Assembly (NCBI RefSeq): GCF_036924595.1
Contig: NZ_JAZHRV010000001.1
Location: forward strand, 3,348,001-3,412,000
Origin: Bradyrhizobium algeriense
GTDB lineage: Bacteria > Pseudomonadota > Alphaproteobacteria > Rhizobiales > Xanthobacteraceae
DNA: 64,000 nucleotides
Direction: 5' to 3'
The position numbers and the translations under genes are program-made. Below, piece after piece: positions 40,419-48,764 of this stretch (positions are counted from its first letter, which is position 1; the number at the start of each line of letters is the position of its first letter). The notes below the pieces were generated by a model that made no database searches, was not told the DNA's origin, and was given only the letters and a program-made list of their open reading frames with translations.

Positions 40419-40607
40419 ATGTGGTACTTTTGGCCCGATTTGGCATTTTCTCTTGTCAAGGGACTGGTTGCCGGAGGTGCTTCTCTCGCGCTTCAGGCGG
40501 TCGCCCCTGTGACGTTCCGCGCCTTGAAGCGGCTTCGAGCGCGCTGGTCTGCCCGGAAAGCCGCGACAAAAGCAGGCCCCGACACGTCAGCGAAAGATAA
40601 CGGCTAG
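40419..40607 (+). CDS. Small protein, 62 residues, amphipathic/hydrophobic start and basic tail
   Basis: Starts MWYFWPDLAFSLVKGLVAGG at ATG 40419 with AGGGG upstream (GTG 40398 is an alternative). Residues 5-28 are hydrophobic (possible membrane helix), then RALKRLRARWSARKAA is strongly basic. It is followed by an intrinsic terminator, which supports a real transcription unit. No family recognised; the layout resembles small membrane-associated proteins. Confidence 0.45.
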   Translation: MWYFWPDLAFSLVKGLVAGGASLALQAVAPVTFRALKRLRARWSARKAATKAGPDTSAKDNG

Positions 40608-40627
40608 GAGAACAATCGTATCAAGTT

Positions 40628-40664
40628 AGCCCGCCAGCGCGCTGGTCGGCGGGCTTTCTTGTTA
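40628..40664 (+). terminator. Rho-independent terminator
   Basis: AGCCCGCC (40628-40635) pairs with GGCGGGCT (40648-40655), loop AGCGCGCTGGTC, followed by TTCTTGTT. It closes the unit containing the 62-residue ORF. Confidence 0.7.
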
Positions 40665-40677
40665 AGGCGCTGATCGT

Positions 40678-41139
40678 CTAGCGGCGGGAATCTCTTGCGG
40701 CCTGCGCTCTCTTGTTCGCCTGTGACACCCGCCCAATTGTTGACCGCGGAAGTATACTTCGCCGGCGACTCGGAATCGCCTTCATGCCTTCATGGGAAGT
40801 TGGCTCATTTGTCGGACGGAAGAACTGCTGTGCCCTACGAAGAGAAAGCGCTCGCCGAGCCGCTTCTCCCAGTTCCTTCCTCGCCTCAAATTTTTGCAGA
40901 CGCGCGAGCTCCTTGTTGACCCGCTTCAGGGCAGCCACGAAGACCTGCTTGCGATGGAGAGAATGCTCGGCAGTCCCCGAAGCGCTTTGGCCTCGCGGCT
41001 CGGCGGTGCCTTTGCTGATCCGACGCCGGTGGAAGGCGAGCGTGCGCTCTCTGTCCCGGAGTTTTCTGAGCGATGATCTCAGGTTTTCGAGTGTCGCGCG
41101 ATCCGCGTCACCAATTTCGGGGTGATGAGAGGTCTGCAT
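40678..41139 (-). CDS. Arginine-rich coiled-coil hypothetical protein
   Basis: A 153-residue protein from ATG 41139 (MQTSHHPEIGDADRATLENL); an in-frame ATG at 41211 would add 24 residues. Helix-rich with heptad-like segments (LRSSLRKLRDRERTLAFHRR, VFVAALKRVNKELARLQKFE) and a basic tail (ANKRAQAARDSRR). No enzymatic motif. It may bind nucleic acid through its charge, an inference only. It converges on the terminator of the preceding small gene. Confidence 0.55.
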   Translation of the reverse strand: MQTSHHPEIGDADRATLENLRSSLRKLRDRERTLAFHRRRISKGTAEPRGQSASGTAEHSLHRKQVFVAALKRVNKELARLQKFEARKELGEAARRALSLRRAQQFFRPTNEPTSHEGMKAIPSRRRSILPRSTIGRVSQANKRAQAARDSRR

Positions 41140-41410
41140 CAGCGCTTTCTCATCGTGCTTCAGGATACTTAGCTCGAACTTGCAGGGTGCAGGCATTGAC
41201 CCCTCATACATGCAATTCGTTGCCTTGCCGTCGCTGCGCTAACCAACTTTACCAATCATATCCACGCGTGCGTTTCCGGGGCTCTCACGATAACTTGATG
41301 AATTGCGGTAACAAGCCACTCAATTGCGGCGTCGCGCCTTTGTAACATCTGCGAATTAAGTGCACTGGACTGCACCCCTGGAGTGAGAAACGATAATTTT
41401 TGTGACACCA

Positions 41411-41485
41411 AGTAGCCCGAATGAGCGCTGCGATATGCAGGAATAAGCCAAGACCGCGGATATCGCTTGCGCTCATCCACGCTCT
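41411..41485. repeat. Dispersed repeat, family F, copy 2, in a 350-base non-coding stretch
   Basis: AGTAGCCCGAATGAGCGCTG, CGATATGCAGGAATAAGCC, and CCGCGGATATCGC parallel the copies at 275-392 and 42710-42782. It lies at the 3' end of the gene at 41491. The rest of 41140-41490 contains no frame with coding character. Confidence 0.55.
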
Positions 41486-41490
41486 GCTCG

Positions 41491-42501
41491 CTACAGCCGG
41501 GCCTTCAGCGGCACCCGAAACGTCCGGAACCCCTCGACCTCGGGAAACAGGTTCGCCACTTCGCGCGTAGCAAGCACGACGGCGGCCGGGACTTCGCCGC
41601 TGATCAGCCGGTCGATCGCGCTGGCTTTTACTTCGCTGAACTGGACTTCGGCGGCTCCGGCCGCCATCAGCGCGGCGCTGACGCGTCCGCTCGATGCGGA
41701 TTGCTTCTCGGTGATCGCGATGGTCTTGTTGTTCAGGTCGGACAACGAATTGATCTCAGGGCGCGCCAGTACGAGCGCAACCAGATTGTCCGGATCATCG
41801 AGCGATGAGGATGCGGCCTTTCCAATCTCCCTGGCCTTGCTGGACGCCATGGCGGGTGCCGGCGCAGCAGGCGCTGCGGCAACATCGAGCGTCGCCGGCG
41901 GCGGCAACACGACCTCGGCCTTCGCCTCGGGCTTGACCTCGGGTGCGGCCGCCTTGGACACAGGAGCCTCGTCGGGCTGCGGCGCGGCGATCACGGCTGT
42001 CTGCGCCGGCTGGTCAGCGCCCTCGACCTTGGGCTCCGGCTTTTGAACGGCTGCGGCGGTCTCGCCTGCGGCCTTTTGCGTAGTCACAGCCGCCGTGACC
42101 GCCGGAATTTCCTTCCCCGCCGCTTGAGGCGCGGCGTTGGGTGCAGCGATCTTTTTGCTGTTCGACGCCTTTGTGCCGGGTGCCTTGCCATTCGACGCCG
42201 CCTTGCCGGCGTGCGGCACACTGCGGGCGACCGGCGCGGCATGCCGTGCCGAACGCGGGCGAGCCGCCGGTTCGACCCGTTCTATTTCCACCTCATCCGG
42301 TCCCGCGACGCTGGTATCGCGTTCCTCGTGGCGCCGGGCGGACAATGCCCGGTAAGACCAGTCCATGTAGGACTGGCACGCGCGGTTGCACGGCTGTCCG
42401 TCGATATACACGACGCCGGGTGAATCGAGCGGTTCTGCCTGCAGCGTTCCGCTCGAACCGAGGAACAGGATCAGGATCAGCAAAGTCCAATTTCTCGACA
42501 T
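41491..42501 (-). CDS. Secreted protein with low-complexity linker and a periplasmic-binding-like C-terminal segment
   Basis: A 336-residue exported protein. Signal peptide (residues 1-22, LLILILFLGSSGTLQA), a short conserved region with PCNRACQSYMDWSYRALSARR (two cysteines), then about 150 residues of Ala/Pro/Lys/Glu repeats, and a folded C-terminus (about 245-336: VLARPEINSLSDLNNKTIAI, SASSGRVSAALMAAGAAEV, AIDRLISGEVPAAVVLATRE). The C-terminus resembles one lobe of a TAXI/phosphonate-type solute-binding protein. A signal-input or cell-wall-spanning role is conjecture. ATG 42501 starts the signal peptide. Confidence 0.65.
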   Translation of the reverse strand: MSRNWTLLILILFLGSSGTLQAEPLDSPGVVYIDGQPCNRACQSYMDWSYRALSARRHEERDTSVAGPDEVEIERVEPAARPRSARHAAPVARSVPHAGKAASNGKAPGTKASNSKKIAAPNAAPQAAGKEIPAVTAAVTTQKAAGETAAAVQKPEPKVEGADQPAQTAVIAAPQPDEAPVSKAAAPEVKPEAKAEVVLPPPATLDVAAAPAAPAPAMASSKAREIGKAASSSLDDPDNLVALVLARPEINSLSDLNNKTIAITEKQSASSGRVSAALMAAGAAEVQFSEVKASAIDRLISGEVPAAVVLATREVANLFPEVEGFRTFRVPLKARL

Positions 42502-42709
42502 GACAACTCCGTTTGAACGCGCAGGCGGCGGGAACCGGCCTGGTGAGCGATCTCGCACGCGAGCTACGGGTGGGGCAGAGGCGGAGTTTCAAAAAAGGAC
42601 ACCCATCCTACTTTGCATGGGGTTGTTTTCGAGATTTTGTGTTCGGGGGCTTCAGGCGTGCCGCCGAAGGGCATCGGCATGATGTCGTAGCCGGGGCAGA
42701 CGAAAGCCA

Positions 42710-42782
42710 GTAGCCCGCATGAACGCAGCGGCATGCGGGATAGACCAGAGCCCCGGATATCGCGGAGCCTGTCATCAGGCTA
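42710..42782. repeat. Dispersed repeat, family F, copy 3, in a 320-base non-coding stretch
   Basis: GTAGCCCGCATGAACGCAGC, GGCATGCGGGATAGACC, and CCCCGGATATCGCGGAGCC plus TGTCATCA match copy 1 closely. The gap 42502-42822 otherwise shows no gene; the minus-strand frame near 42640-42700 has a few codons of protein-like composition but no start. Confidence 0.6.
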
Positions 42783-42822
42783 CGCAGGCAATTCCGAAAG
42801 CGTTATTAGCGCCGGGCTGCCG

Positions 42823-44157
42823 CTAGTTCGGCACCGCCCGCTTCGCCGCCGTCGGCGCATTCGCGTTCACCGTCACCCCGCGCAGCAGGTTGAACGCGGC
42901 GTTCAGCGCCTTGTCGTCCTTGTCGTTCGGCGGAACCCAGGCTTGCGAGCCGGCCTGCTCGGCGCCATCTGCCGCAAGATGGCCGCGCATCGAGGCTTCG
43001 CCCTTTAACTCGGAGCGGTTCTTGAGTTCATCCGGCACCTCCTGCAGCACTTCGACGTCGGGCGCGATGCCCTGGGCCTGGATCGAGCGGCCCGAGGGGG
43101 TGAAGTAGCGCGCGGTGGTCAGCGCCAGCGCGCCGTTGCCGGCGCCGAGCGGGATGATAGTCTGCACCGAGCCCTTGCCGAAGGTGCGCGTGCCGATCAG
43201 GGTGGCGCGCTTGTGGTCGCGCAAGGCGCCGGCCACGATCTCGGACGCGGAAGCCGAGCCGCCATTGATCAGCACGACCAGCGGCTTGCCCTTGGTGATG
43301 TCGCCGCCGCGCGCGGTGAAGCGCTGGGTTTCCTCCGAAGTTCTGCCGCGCGTCGAAACCACCTCGCCCCTTGTCATGAAGGCGCTCGACACGGAAACGG
43401 CTTGGTCGAGCAATCCGCCGGGATTGTTGCGGAGGTCTATGACATAGCCCGCAAGCTTGTCGGCGGGGATCTCCTTCGAAATGCTTGCGATGGCCTTTTT
43501 CAGGCCGTCGGTGGTCTGCTCGTTGAAGCGGGTGATCCTGATGTAGCCGATATCGCCGCTGTCGGTCTTGTAGCGGACCGGCCGCACCCGGATGATCTCG
43601 CGCACGATGGCAATATCGATCGGCGCGGCGGAACCCTTGCGCGCGACCTTCAGCCGGATCTTGCTGTTGGCGGGGCCCTTCATCCGGCTCACCGCCTGTT
43701 CCAGCGTCATGCCCTGAATCTGCTCGTCATCGATCTGGGTGATCACGTCGCCCGACAGAATGCCGGCCTTCGCCGCGGGAGTCTCGTCGATCGGCGTCAC
43801 CACCTTGACGAGGCCGTCTTCCATCGTGACCTCGATGCCGAGCCCGCCGAACTCGCCATGGGTGGTCTCCTGCATGTCGCTCCAGCCCTTCTCATTCATG
43901 TAGCGCGAATGAGGATCGAGCGCGGAGATCATGCCGTTGATGGCGCCTTCCATCAGCTTGGAATCGTCGGGCTTCTCGACGTAGCTGGTCTTGATCCGCT
44001 CGAACACGTTGCCGAACAAATTGAGCTGGGTGTAGGCGTCGGAACGGGCCGCGGCCTTTGCCGCCGCCACCAGACTGGCCCCCTGCGGTCCCGTCACGAG
44101 AAGAGTCAGACACGCGCCCGTCACCGTGCCGAGAAGAAAGGCAAAATTCCTGCGCAT
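42823..44157 (-). CDS. ctpA: C-terminal processing serine protease, S41 family
   Basis: A 444-residue periplasmic protease that trims C-terminal tails of envelope proteins and lytic enzymes. Signal segment (residues 1-24, FAFLLGTVTGACLTLLVTG), an N-terminal helical part, a PDZ domain (about 100-185, GGLGIEVTMEDGLVKVV), and the S41 core with GYIRITRFNEQT, DLRNNPGGLLDQAV, GGSASASEIVAGAL (nucleophile serine) and GTRTFGKGSVQ (general-base Lys328). ATG 44157 opens the signal; the frame starts further upstream at 44238. It is a single gene here. Confidence 0.95.
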   Translation of the reverse strand: MRRNFAFLLGTVTGACLTLLVTGPQGASLVAAAKAAARSDAYTQLNLFGNVFERIKTSYVEKPDDSKLMEGAINGMISALDPHSRYMNEKGWSDMQETTHGEFGGLGIEVTMEDGLVKVVTPIDETPAAKAGILSGDVITQIDDEQIQGMTLEQAVSRMKGPANSKIRLKVARKGSAAPIDIAIVREIIRVRPVRYKTDSGDIGYIRITRFNEQTTDGLKKAIASISKEIPADKLAGYVIDLRNNPGGLLDQAVSVSSAFMTRGEVVSTRGRTSEETQRFTARGGDITKGKPLVVLINGGSASASEIVAGALRDHKRATLIGTRTFGKGSVQTIIPLGAGNGALALTTARYFTPSGRSIQAQGIAPDVEVLQEVPDELKNRSELKGEASMRGHLAADGAEQAGSQAWVPPNDKDDKALNAAFNLLRGVTVNANAPTAAKRAVPN

Positions 44158-44431
44158 TATAGGGCGTCCCTTATTCTTTTGTGCGGACGCCCACGATTCC
44201 CGTGAATCGGCGCCCCTGTCCCGGCACCGCCAACTCACAATGGCTTTTTGGTCGGATCAAGGCACGTCGACCCGGGGCGATACGGCCTTCGAGGCCTTAT
44301 CGGCTCCGAAATGATCTGAAACCCTGAAAAAAGGAAAATTTTCTCATTGGGAGTGGACGACAATTTGCTGAGTTTCCTGTCGAATGTAGGATGGGCCGAG
44401 CCGGGTTCCGCAGGGTTCGAAGGGGGCAACC

Positions 44432-44917
44432 ATGGGCGACAAAGATGAAGTGCAGATCGAACCTGCGCTGACCGCGACCGACGAGGTGCGCTCACTTGTC
44501 GGTGAGTTGGAGGCCGTGCTCTCTGCGGAGTATTCGCCTGAGCAGCGGCATGGATTGACGCTCGATGCGATCTTTCAACCACACGTCCGATTCTTCCTCG
44601 CAAGATTACACGGAGCGGCGGTGGGCTGCGGCGGCGTCTCCCTCTTTCCCGATTTCGCGGAGGTCAAGCGCATGTACGTGCGGCACACCGCACGGGGACA
44701 GGGAGTTGCAGACGCTATCCTGGCCCGCATCGAAGCGGAGGTCCGTCGTGCCGGGATCTCCATGTTGCGTCTGGAGACGGGAGACCGGCAGATCGCGGCG
44801 ATGCGGCTCTATGTGCGAATGGGGTTCCGGGAGTGTCCGGCGTTCGGCGCCTACGCAATGATGGCACCGCAATCCATTGCGAGCAGTGTGTTCTTCGAGA
44901 AGCGGATCGGCGCGTAG
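44432..44917 (+). CDS. GNAT family N-acetyltransferase
   Basis: A 161-residue acetyltransferase. The acetyl-CoA loop is RHTARGQGVADAILARIEAE, preceded by GCGGVSLFPDFAEVKRMYV and followed by MLRLETGDRQIAAMRLYVRMGFREC. The pattern resembles the PA4866/YhfO-like amino-acid or drug acetyltransferases. ATG 44432 has AGGGGG upstream. It stands alone; the substrate is unknown. Confidence 0.85.
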   Translation: MGDKDEVQIEPALTATDEVRSLVGELEAVLSAEYSPEQRHGLTLDAIFQPHVRFFLARLHGAAVGCGGVSLFPDFAEVKRMYVRHTARGQGVADAILARIEAEVRRAGISMLRLETGDRQIAAMRLYVRMGFRECPAFGAYAMMAPQSIASSVFFEKRIGA

Positions 44918-44949
44918 CCAAGTTTAATCTACCGACATCCGGGATTCTC

Positions 44950-46236
44950 TTACTTCCCCCAATACCCGCATATCGCGAATCCTGTCATCACTGCGCGAGC
45001 GCAATTGCGCTCGTCGTCGGGCGCGCATTCGCGCGACCCGGTGGCCCCCTGCGGGCTACGGATTCGGTCGCCTAATCGGCTTCCTGCAGCCCGTTTTGCC
45101 AGGGTGGAGGGCCGGGTTCCAAAACCGCGCTTGGCGCGGGTGCCCAGCCAGTAGCCGAATTGCGGCGGAACGTTGCGGAATGGGCCCTCGACGCCGAGCT
45201 TGAGCGCGGCGTCCATCGGCCAATTGGGATTGTTGAGGATTTCCCGCCCCACCGCGATCAGATCAGCCTGGCGCTCGCGCAGGATCTGCTCGGCCTGGTC
45301 GCCGTGGATGATGAGGCCGACCGCCATCGTCATGATGTCGGCATGGCGTTTCACATATTCAGACAGCGGCACTTGGTAGCTGTATTTGATTTCCTTGCCC
45401 AGGATCGGCGCCATCTCGGTGATGCCGCCGGACGAGCAGTCGATGACGTCGACGCCTTTCACCTTGAGGATCTTTGCCAGCCGCGCGCTCTGCTCCGGTC
45501 CCCATCCGGCATTGTCCTCGACCGAGAGGCGGACGAACAGCGGCTTGTGGTCCGGCCAATGCGTACGCACCGCTTCAGTGATTTCGGTGATGAAACGCAT
45601 GCGATTGGCTTCGGAGCCGCCATATTCGTCGCTGCGCTGGTTCGACCGCTCCGACAGGAACTGATGCACGAGATAGCCGTGCGCGCCGTGCAGCTCCAGC
45701 ACGTCAAAACCCGCTTCGTGCGCGCGCCACGCAGCACTGCCCCAGGCCTGCACCAGGTCTTTCACCTCGCCCCGAGCCAGCGCCTTCGGCACCGGCCATT
45801 TCTCGCTATGGGCGATGGCGCTCGGCGCCACCGGCTGCCAGGCGTCCCAATCCTCGATTTCGGGCGTCCGCTGCAGCGGGCGATCGCCCTCCCAGGGCCG
45901 GGTCGCGCGCGCCTTGCGGCCGGAATGGCCGAGCTGAATGCCGGCGACCGAATTCTGCTGCCTGATGAATTTGGCGAGGCGGCCGAGCGGTTCGACAAAG
46001 CCGTCGTCCCAGATGCCGAGATCGCCGACCGTGCCACAGCCGCGCCGCTCGACCTTGGTCGATTCCACGACCACGAGGCCGGCGCCGCCGGCGGCGAATT
46101 TGCCCGCGTTCATCAGGTGCCAGTCGGTCGGAAAACCCTTCTGGGCCGAATATTGATGCATCGGCGGCACCACGATGCGATTCTTCAGCGTAACGCCGCG
46201 GATCGTCATCGGGGAAAACAGCAGCGTTTCCGTCAT
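44950..46236 (-). CDS. NADH:flavin oxidoreductase, old yellow enzyme family (YqjM-like), with repeat-derived C-terminal tail
   Basis: A 428-residue FMN ene-reductase reducing activated C=C bonds. Motifs: PMTIRGVTLKNRIVVPPMHQYSA, AGIQLGHSGRKARA, FDVLELHGAHGYLVHQFLSE (paired active-site histidines) and ADLIAVGREILNNPNWPMDAA. The redox-sensing cysteine of YqjM is replaced by His in PPMHQYS. The family normally ends near the segment VPPQFGYWLGTRAKRG; here about 50 more residues follow, and the last 30 (GSRECAPDDERNCARAVMTG) are read from a dispersed repeat. Confidence 0.87.
   Translation of the reverse strand: MTETLLFSPMTIRGVTLKNRIVVPPMHQYSAQKGFPTDWHLMNAGKFAAGGAGLVVVESTKVERRGCGTVGDLGIWDDGFVEPLGRLAKFIRQQNSVAGIQLGHSGRKARATRPWEGDRPLQRTPEIEDWDAWQPVAPSAIAHSEKWPVPKALARGEVKDLVQAWGSAAWRAHEAGFDVLELHGAHGYLVHQFLSERSNQRSDEYGGSEANRMRFITEITEAVRTHWPDHKPLFVRLSVEDNAGWGPEQSARLAKILKVKGVDVIDCSSGGITEMAPILGKEIKYSYQVPLSEYVKRHADIMTMAVGLIIHGDQAEQILRERQADLIAVGREILNNPNWPMDAALKLGVEGPFRNVPPQFGYWLGTRAKRGFGTRPSTLAKRAAGSRLGDRIRSPQGATGSRECAPDDERNCARAVMTGFAICGYWGK
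44965..45046. repeat. Dispersed repeat, family F, copy 4, inside the oxidoreductase 3' end
   Basis: CCGCATATCGCGAATCCTGT, CATCACTGCGCGAGCGCAAT and GCGCGCATTCGCGCGACCCG match copy 1 (310-392) almost base for base. The minus-strand frame through the repeat is translated as the end of the upstream oxidoreductase and gives the same residues (GSRECAP, DERNCAR, VMTG) as the corresponding frame of copy 1. Confidence 0.75.
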
Positions 46237-46309
46237 CCGTCGTTTCCTCGCACCCGGACATCATTGTCCCGGCATCGCACCTGGAAGTGCCGGCGCCGGG
46301 AAGTGTCTT

Positions 46310-46621
46310 CTACTTTGCGGCGCCGTCGGCAGATTTGGCTTTCGGCTTGGCCGGCGACGCCTTGGCAGTATCTTTGGCCGCCGCTTTCGGCGGCGCGCTG
46401 TCGCTGCGCATGGTTCCCCAGGGGTCGGTGCTCTTCTGCTCCGGGATATTGCCGAGCGAGCGCTTGTAGGCCCTTTCGGCGTCCCTTTCGGCCGCTTTTT
46501 CGGTTGCCGACTTTTCCTTGTCGGTCTCACCGTATCTGGGAATAGGATTCTGAGCCCAGACGGGCCCGGTCAGCGCGGCGATCACACATGTAGCGCCCAA
46601 AATTCTGCCCAGGATTTTCAT
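46310..46621 (-). CDS. Small secreted Lys/Ala-rich hypothetical protein
   Basis: A 103-residue protein with a signal peptide (MKILGRILGATCVIAALTGP, cleavage after VWA) and a mature part with a charged helix (ETDKEKSATEKAAERDAERA), the short motif SLGNIPEQKSTDPWGTMR and an Ala/Lys-rich tail. Small periplasmic proteins of this layout are common in Bradyrhizobium; function unknown. ATG 46621 begins the signal peptide. It is divergent from the HAD gene. Confidence 0.7.
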   Translation of the reverse strand: MKILGRILGATCVIAALTGPVWAQNPIPRYGETDKEKSATEKAAERDAERAYKRSLGNIPEQKSTDPWGTMRSDSAPPKAAAKDTAKASPAKPKAKSADGAAK

Positions 46622-46739
46622 GCCACCAGCACTCCCTTTTTCGCGCCAAGGCTTAGCACAGCTCCGGCACCGGCTTAAACGCCGGATCGGGCCGAATTCA
46701 GTCCAGCCCGTTGCCCATGGCTGACCAGTTTTGTAAACG

Positions 46740-47372
46740 ATGGCCATGAATTTGCCGCCAGCGCCCTCCTCCGTCGACGTGTTGCTGTTCGACCTCGGCC
46801 GTGTCGTGCTCGACATCAGCTTCGATCAGGTGATGGCGAAATGGGCAGGGCACGCGGGCTGCGAGCCCGCCGACCTCGCCAGGCGCTTTGTCGTCAACGA
46901 CAGTTTCAAGCATCACGAGATCGGCCGGATCGACGACGCGGCGTTCTTTGCGAGCCTGCGCCAGTCGCTCGGCATCGGCCTCACCGACGCGCAGTTCCTG
47001 GAAGGCTGGAACGCGATCTTCACCGGCGAGATGCCGGGAATTGCGCCGCTGCTGGCCGGCGCAGCACAACGCCTGCCGCTTTATGCTTTTTCCAACACCA
47101 ATCCGGCCCATGTCGCGCATTTCTCGCAGGCCTATGGCGACGTGCTCAGCCATTTCCGCGAGATATTCCTGTCATCGAGCATCGGTTTGCGCAAACCCGA
47201 CGCGGAAGCCTATGATCATGTGGTAAAAGCGATCGGTGTGCCGGCGTCGCGGATCCTGTTCTTCGACGACTCGGCCGCCAATATCGAAGGTGCGCGGGCG
47301 CGCGGCCTTTGTGCCATCCACGTGACATCGACGGATGACGTGGCAAGGGCGCTGACCGCACTTGAGATCTAG
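46740..47372 (+). CDS. HAD family hydrolase (phosphatase-like)
   Basis: A 210-residue haloacid dehalogenase superfamily protein of the YihX-like group. Motif I is LLFDLGRVVLDISFDQ (nucleophile Asp), motif II LYAFSNTNPAH, motif III the lysine in SSSIGLRKPDAEAYD, and motif IV ILFFDDSAANIEGARARGL. It probably dephosphorylates a sugar phosphate or nucleotide. The stop codon TAG (47370-47372) lies inside the first bases of a family D repeat. Confidence 0.9.
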   Translation: MAMNLPPAPSSVDVLLFDLGRVVLDISFDQVMAKWAGHAGCEPADLARRFVVNDSFKHHEIGRIDDAAFFASLRQSLGIGLTDAQFLEGWNAIFTGEMPGIAPLLAGAAQRLPLYAFSNTNPAHVAHFSQAYGDVLSHFREIFLSSSIGLRKPDAEAYDHVVKAIGVPASRILFFDDSAANIEGARARGLCAIHVTSTDDVARALTALEI

Positions 47373-47470
47373 AGCGGCATGACGTTTCTTTGAACCGTCA
47401 TCCCGCTCTATCCCTTTGATTTGAGCGTGATCTATTCGGAAAACCGGTGTCCACTTTTCCGGATCATGCT
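47368..47470. repeat. Dispersed repeat, family D, copy 2, supplying a stop codon
   Basis: TCTAGAGCGGCATGACGTTT and onward parallels 18983-19089, including the palindrome around ATGACGTTTCTTTGAACCGTCAT and the end AACCGGTGTCCACTTTTCCG. The first triplets give the stop codon of the HAD gene, and the repeat ends just before the moeA ribosome site. Confidence 0.8.
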
Positions 47471-47485
47471 GCTGGAGGTCTGCCC

Positions 47486-48697
47486 GTGGCCTTGATGCCT
47501 GTCGCCGATGCGCTTGCCGCAATCCTTGCCGGCGCCGAACCGTTGCCCGAAGAGATGGTCGCGCTCGACGATGCCTGGCATCGCGTGCTGGCGCGCGACG
47601 TCGCGGCACGGCGCACGCAGCCGCCGCAGGCGATGTCGGCGATGGACGGCTATGCGGTGCGCGCGGCCGATGCCGCCGATCTTTCGGTGCGGCTGAAGGT
47701 GATCGGCGAGGTCGCCGCCGGCCGCCCGTTCGAGCGGAAGGTAGGCCAAGGCGAAGCGATGAGGATCTTCACCGGCGGCGTGATCCCTGACGGCGCTGAT
47801 GCCGTCATCATCCAGGAAGACACGGCCATCGACGGCGATCACATCGCCATCACCGAAGCCGCCGTTCGAGGGCGGCATATCCGCCCCGCCGGCGTCGATT
47901 TCCGTGAGGGCGATGTGCTGCTCACGCGCGGGCGCCGCCTCACCGACCGCGATTTGTCACTCGCCGCCGGCATGAACTATCCGGAGCTTGCGGTGCACCG
48001 CCGCCCGAAAGTCGCAGTGCTCGCCACCGGCGACGAGCTGGTGATGCCGGGCGCTACCCCCGGCCCAGGCCAGATCGTCTATTCCAACGGCTACGGGATC
48101 CGAGCACTGGCGCGGGCGGCGGGCGCCGAGGTCGTCGATCTCGGGATCGCCGCCGATACGGTCGATGCCACCGCGCAAGGCATCCGCCGTGCGCGCGAGG
48201 CAAACGCGGATATCCTGATCACCATGGGCGGCGCCTCGGTCGGCGACCACGACCTCGTCAAGCGGTCGCTGGAGGCCGAGGGGACGGCCATGATGTTCTG
48301 GCGCATCGCGATGCGGCCGGGCAAGCCGATGATGCACGGCAGGCTGGGCACGATGCGGGTGATCGGCCTGCCCGGCAATCCCGTCTCCTCCTATGTCTGC
48401 GGCTTCCTGTTTCTGGTGCCGTTGATTCGTGCATTATCGGGCCGCGACGCCGTCCATCATCGGCGCGAAAGCGCCCTGCTGGGCCACGATCTCGCTGCCA
48501 ACGACCAGCGTGAAGACTATCTTCGGGCCCGCCTCGAAGCGCGCGAAGACGGCACGCTGATCGCGGTGCCGGTCAGTCACCAGGACTCATCGCTATTGGG
48601 GAATCTCGCTGCGGCACGGGCACTTGTGATACGTCCGCCGTTCGCGCCGGCTGCCGCGAAGGGTTCGCGTTGCGAGCTGCTCCGGCTGCCGGAATGA
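47486..48697 (+). CDS. moeA: Molybdopterin molybdenumtransferase
   Basis: Inserts molybdate into adenylylated molybdopterin in Moco synthesis. The 403 residues show AMSAMDGYAVRAADA, VGQGEAMRIFTGGVIPDGADAVIIQED, KVAVLATGDELVMPGA, GQIVYSNGYGIRALARAAGA, ADILITMGGASVGDHDLVK and VIGLPGNPVSSYVCGFLFLVPLI. GTG 47486 is preferred as start because GGAGG (47474-47478) lies 7 bases upstream; ATG 47495 is the alternative. Upstream triplets lie in a repeat. Confidence 0.93.
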   Translation: MALMPVADALAAILAGAEPLPEEMVALDDAWHRVLARDVAARRTQPPQAMSAMDGYAVRAADAADLSVRLKVIGEVAAGRPFERKVGQGEAMRIFTGGVIPDGADAVIIQEDTAIDGDHIAITEAAVRGRHIRPAGVDFREGDVLLTRGRRLTDRDLSLAAGMNYPELAVHRRPKVAVLATGDELVMPGATPGPGQIVYSNGYGIRALARAAGAEVVDLGIAADTVDATAQGIRRAREANADILITMGGASVGDHDLVKRSLEAEGTAMMFWRIAMRPGKPMMHGRLGTMRVIGLPGNPVSSYVCGFLFLVPLIRALSGRDAVHHRRESALLGHDLAANDQREDYLRARLEAREDGTLIAVPVSHQDSSLLGNLAAARALVIRPPFAPAAAKGSRCELLRLPE

Positions 48698-48764
48698 CGC
48701 CTGAACGGCGCCTTTGAGGGTGTCTTCAGCCGAAGCCGCAATGCGTTCACCTGAAATTAAGTGG

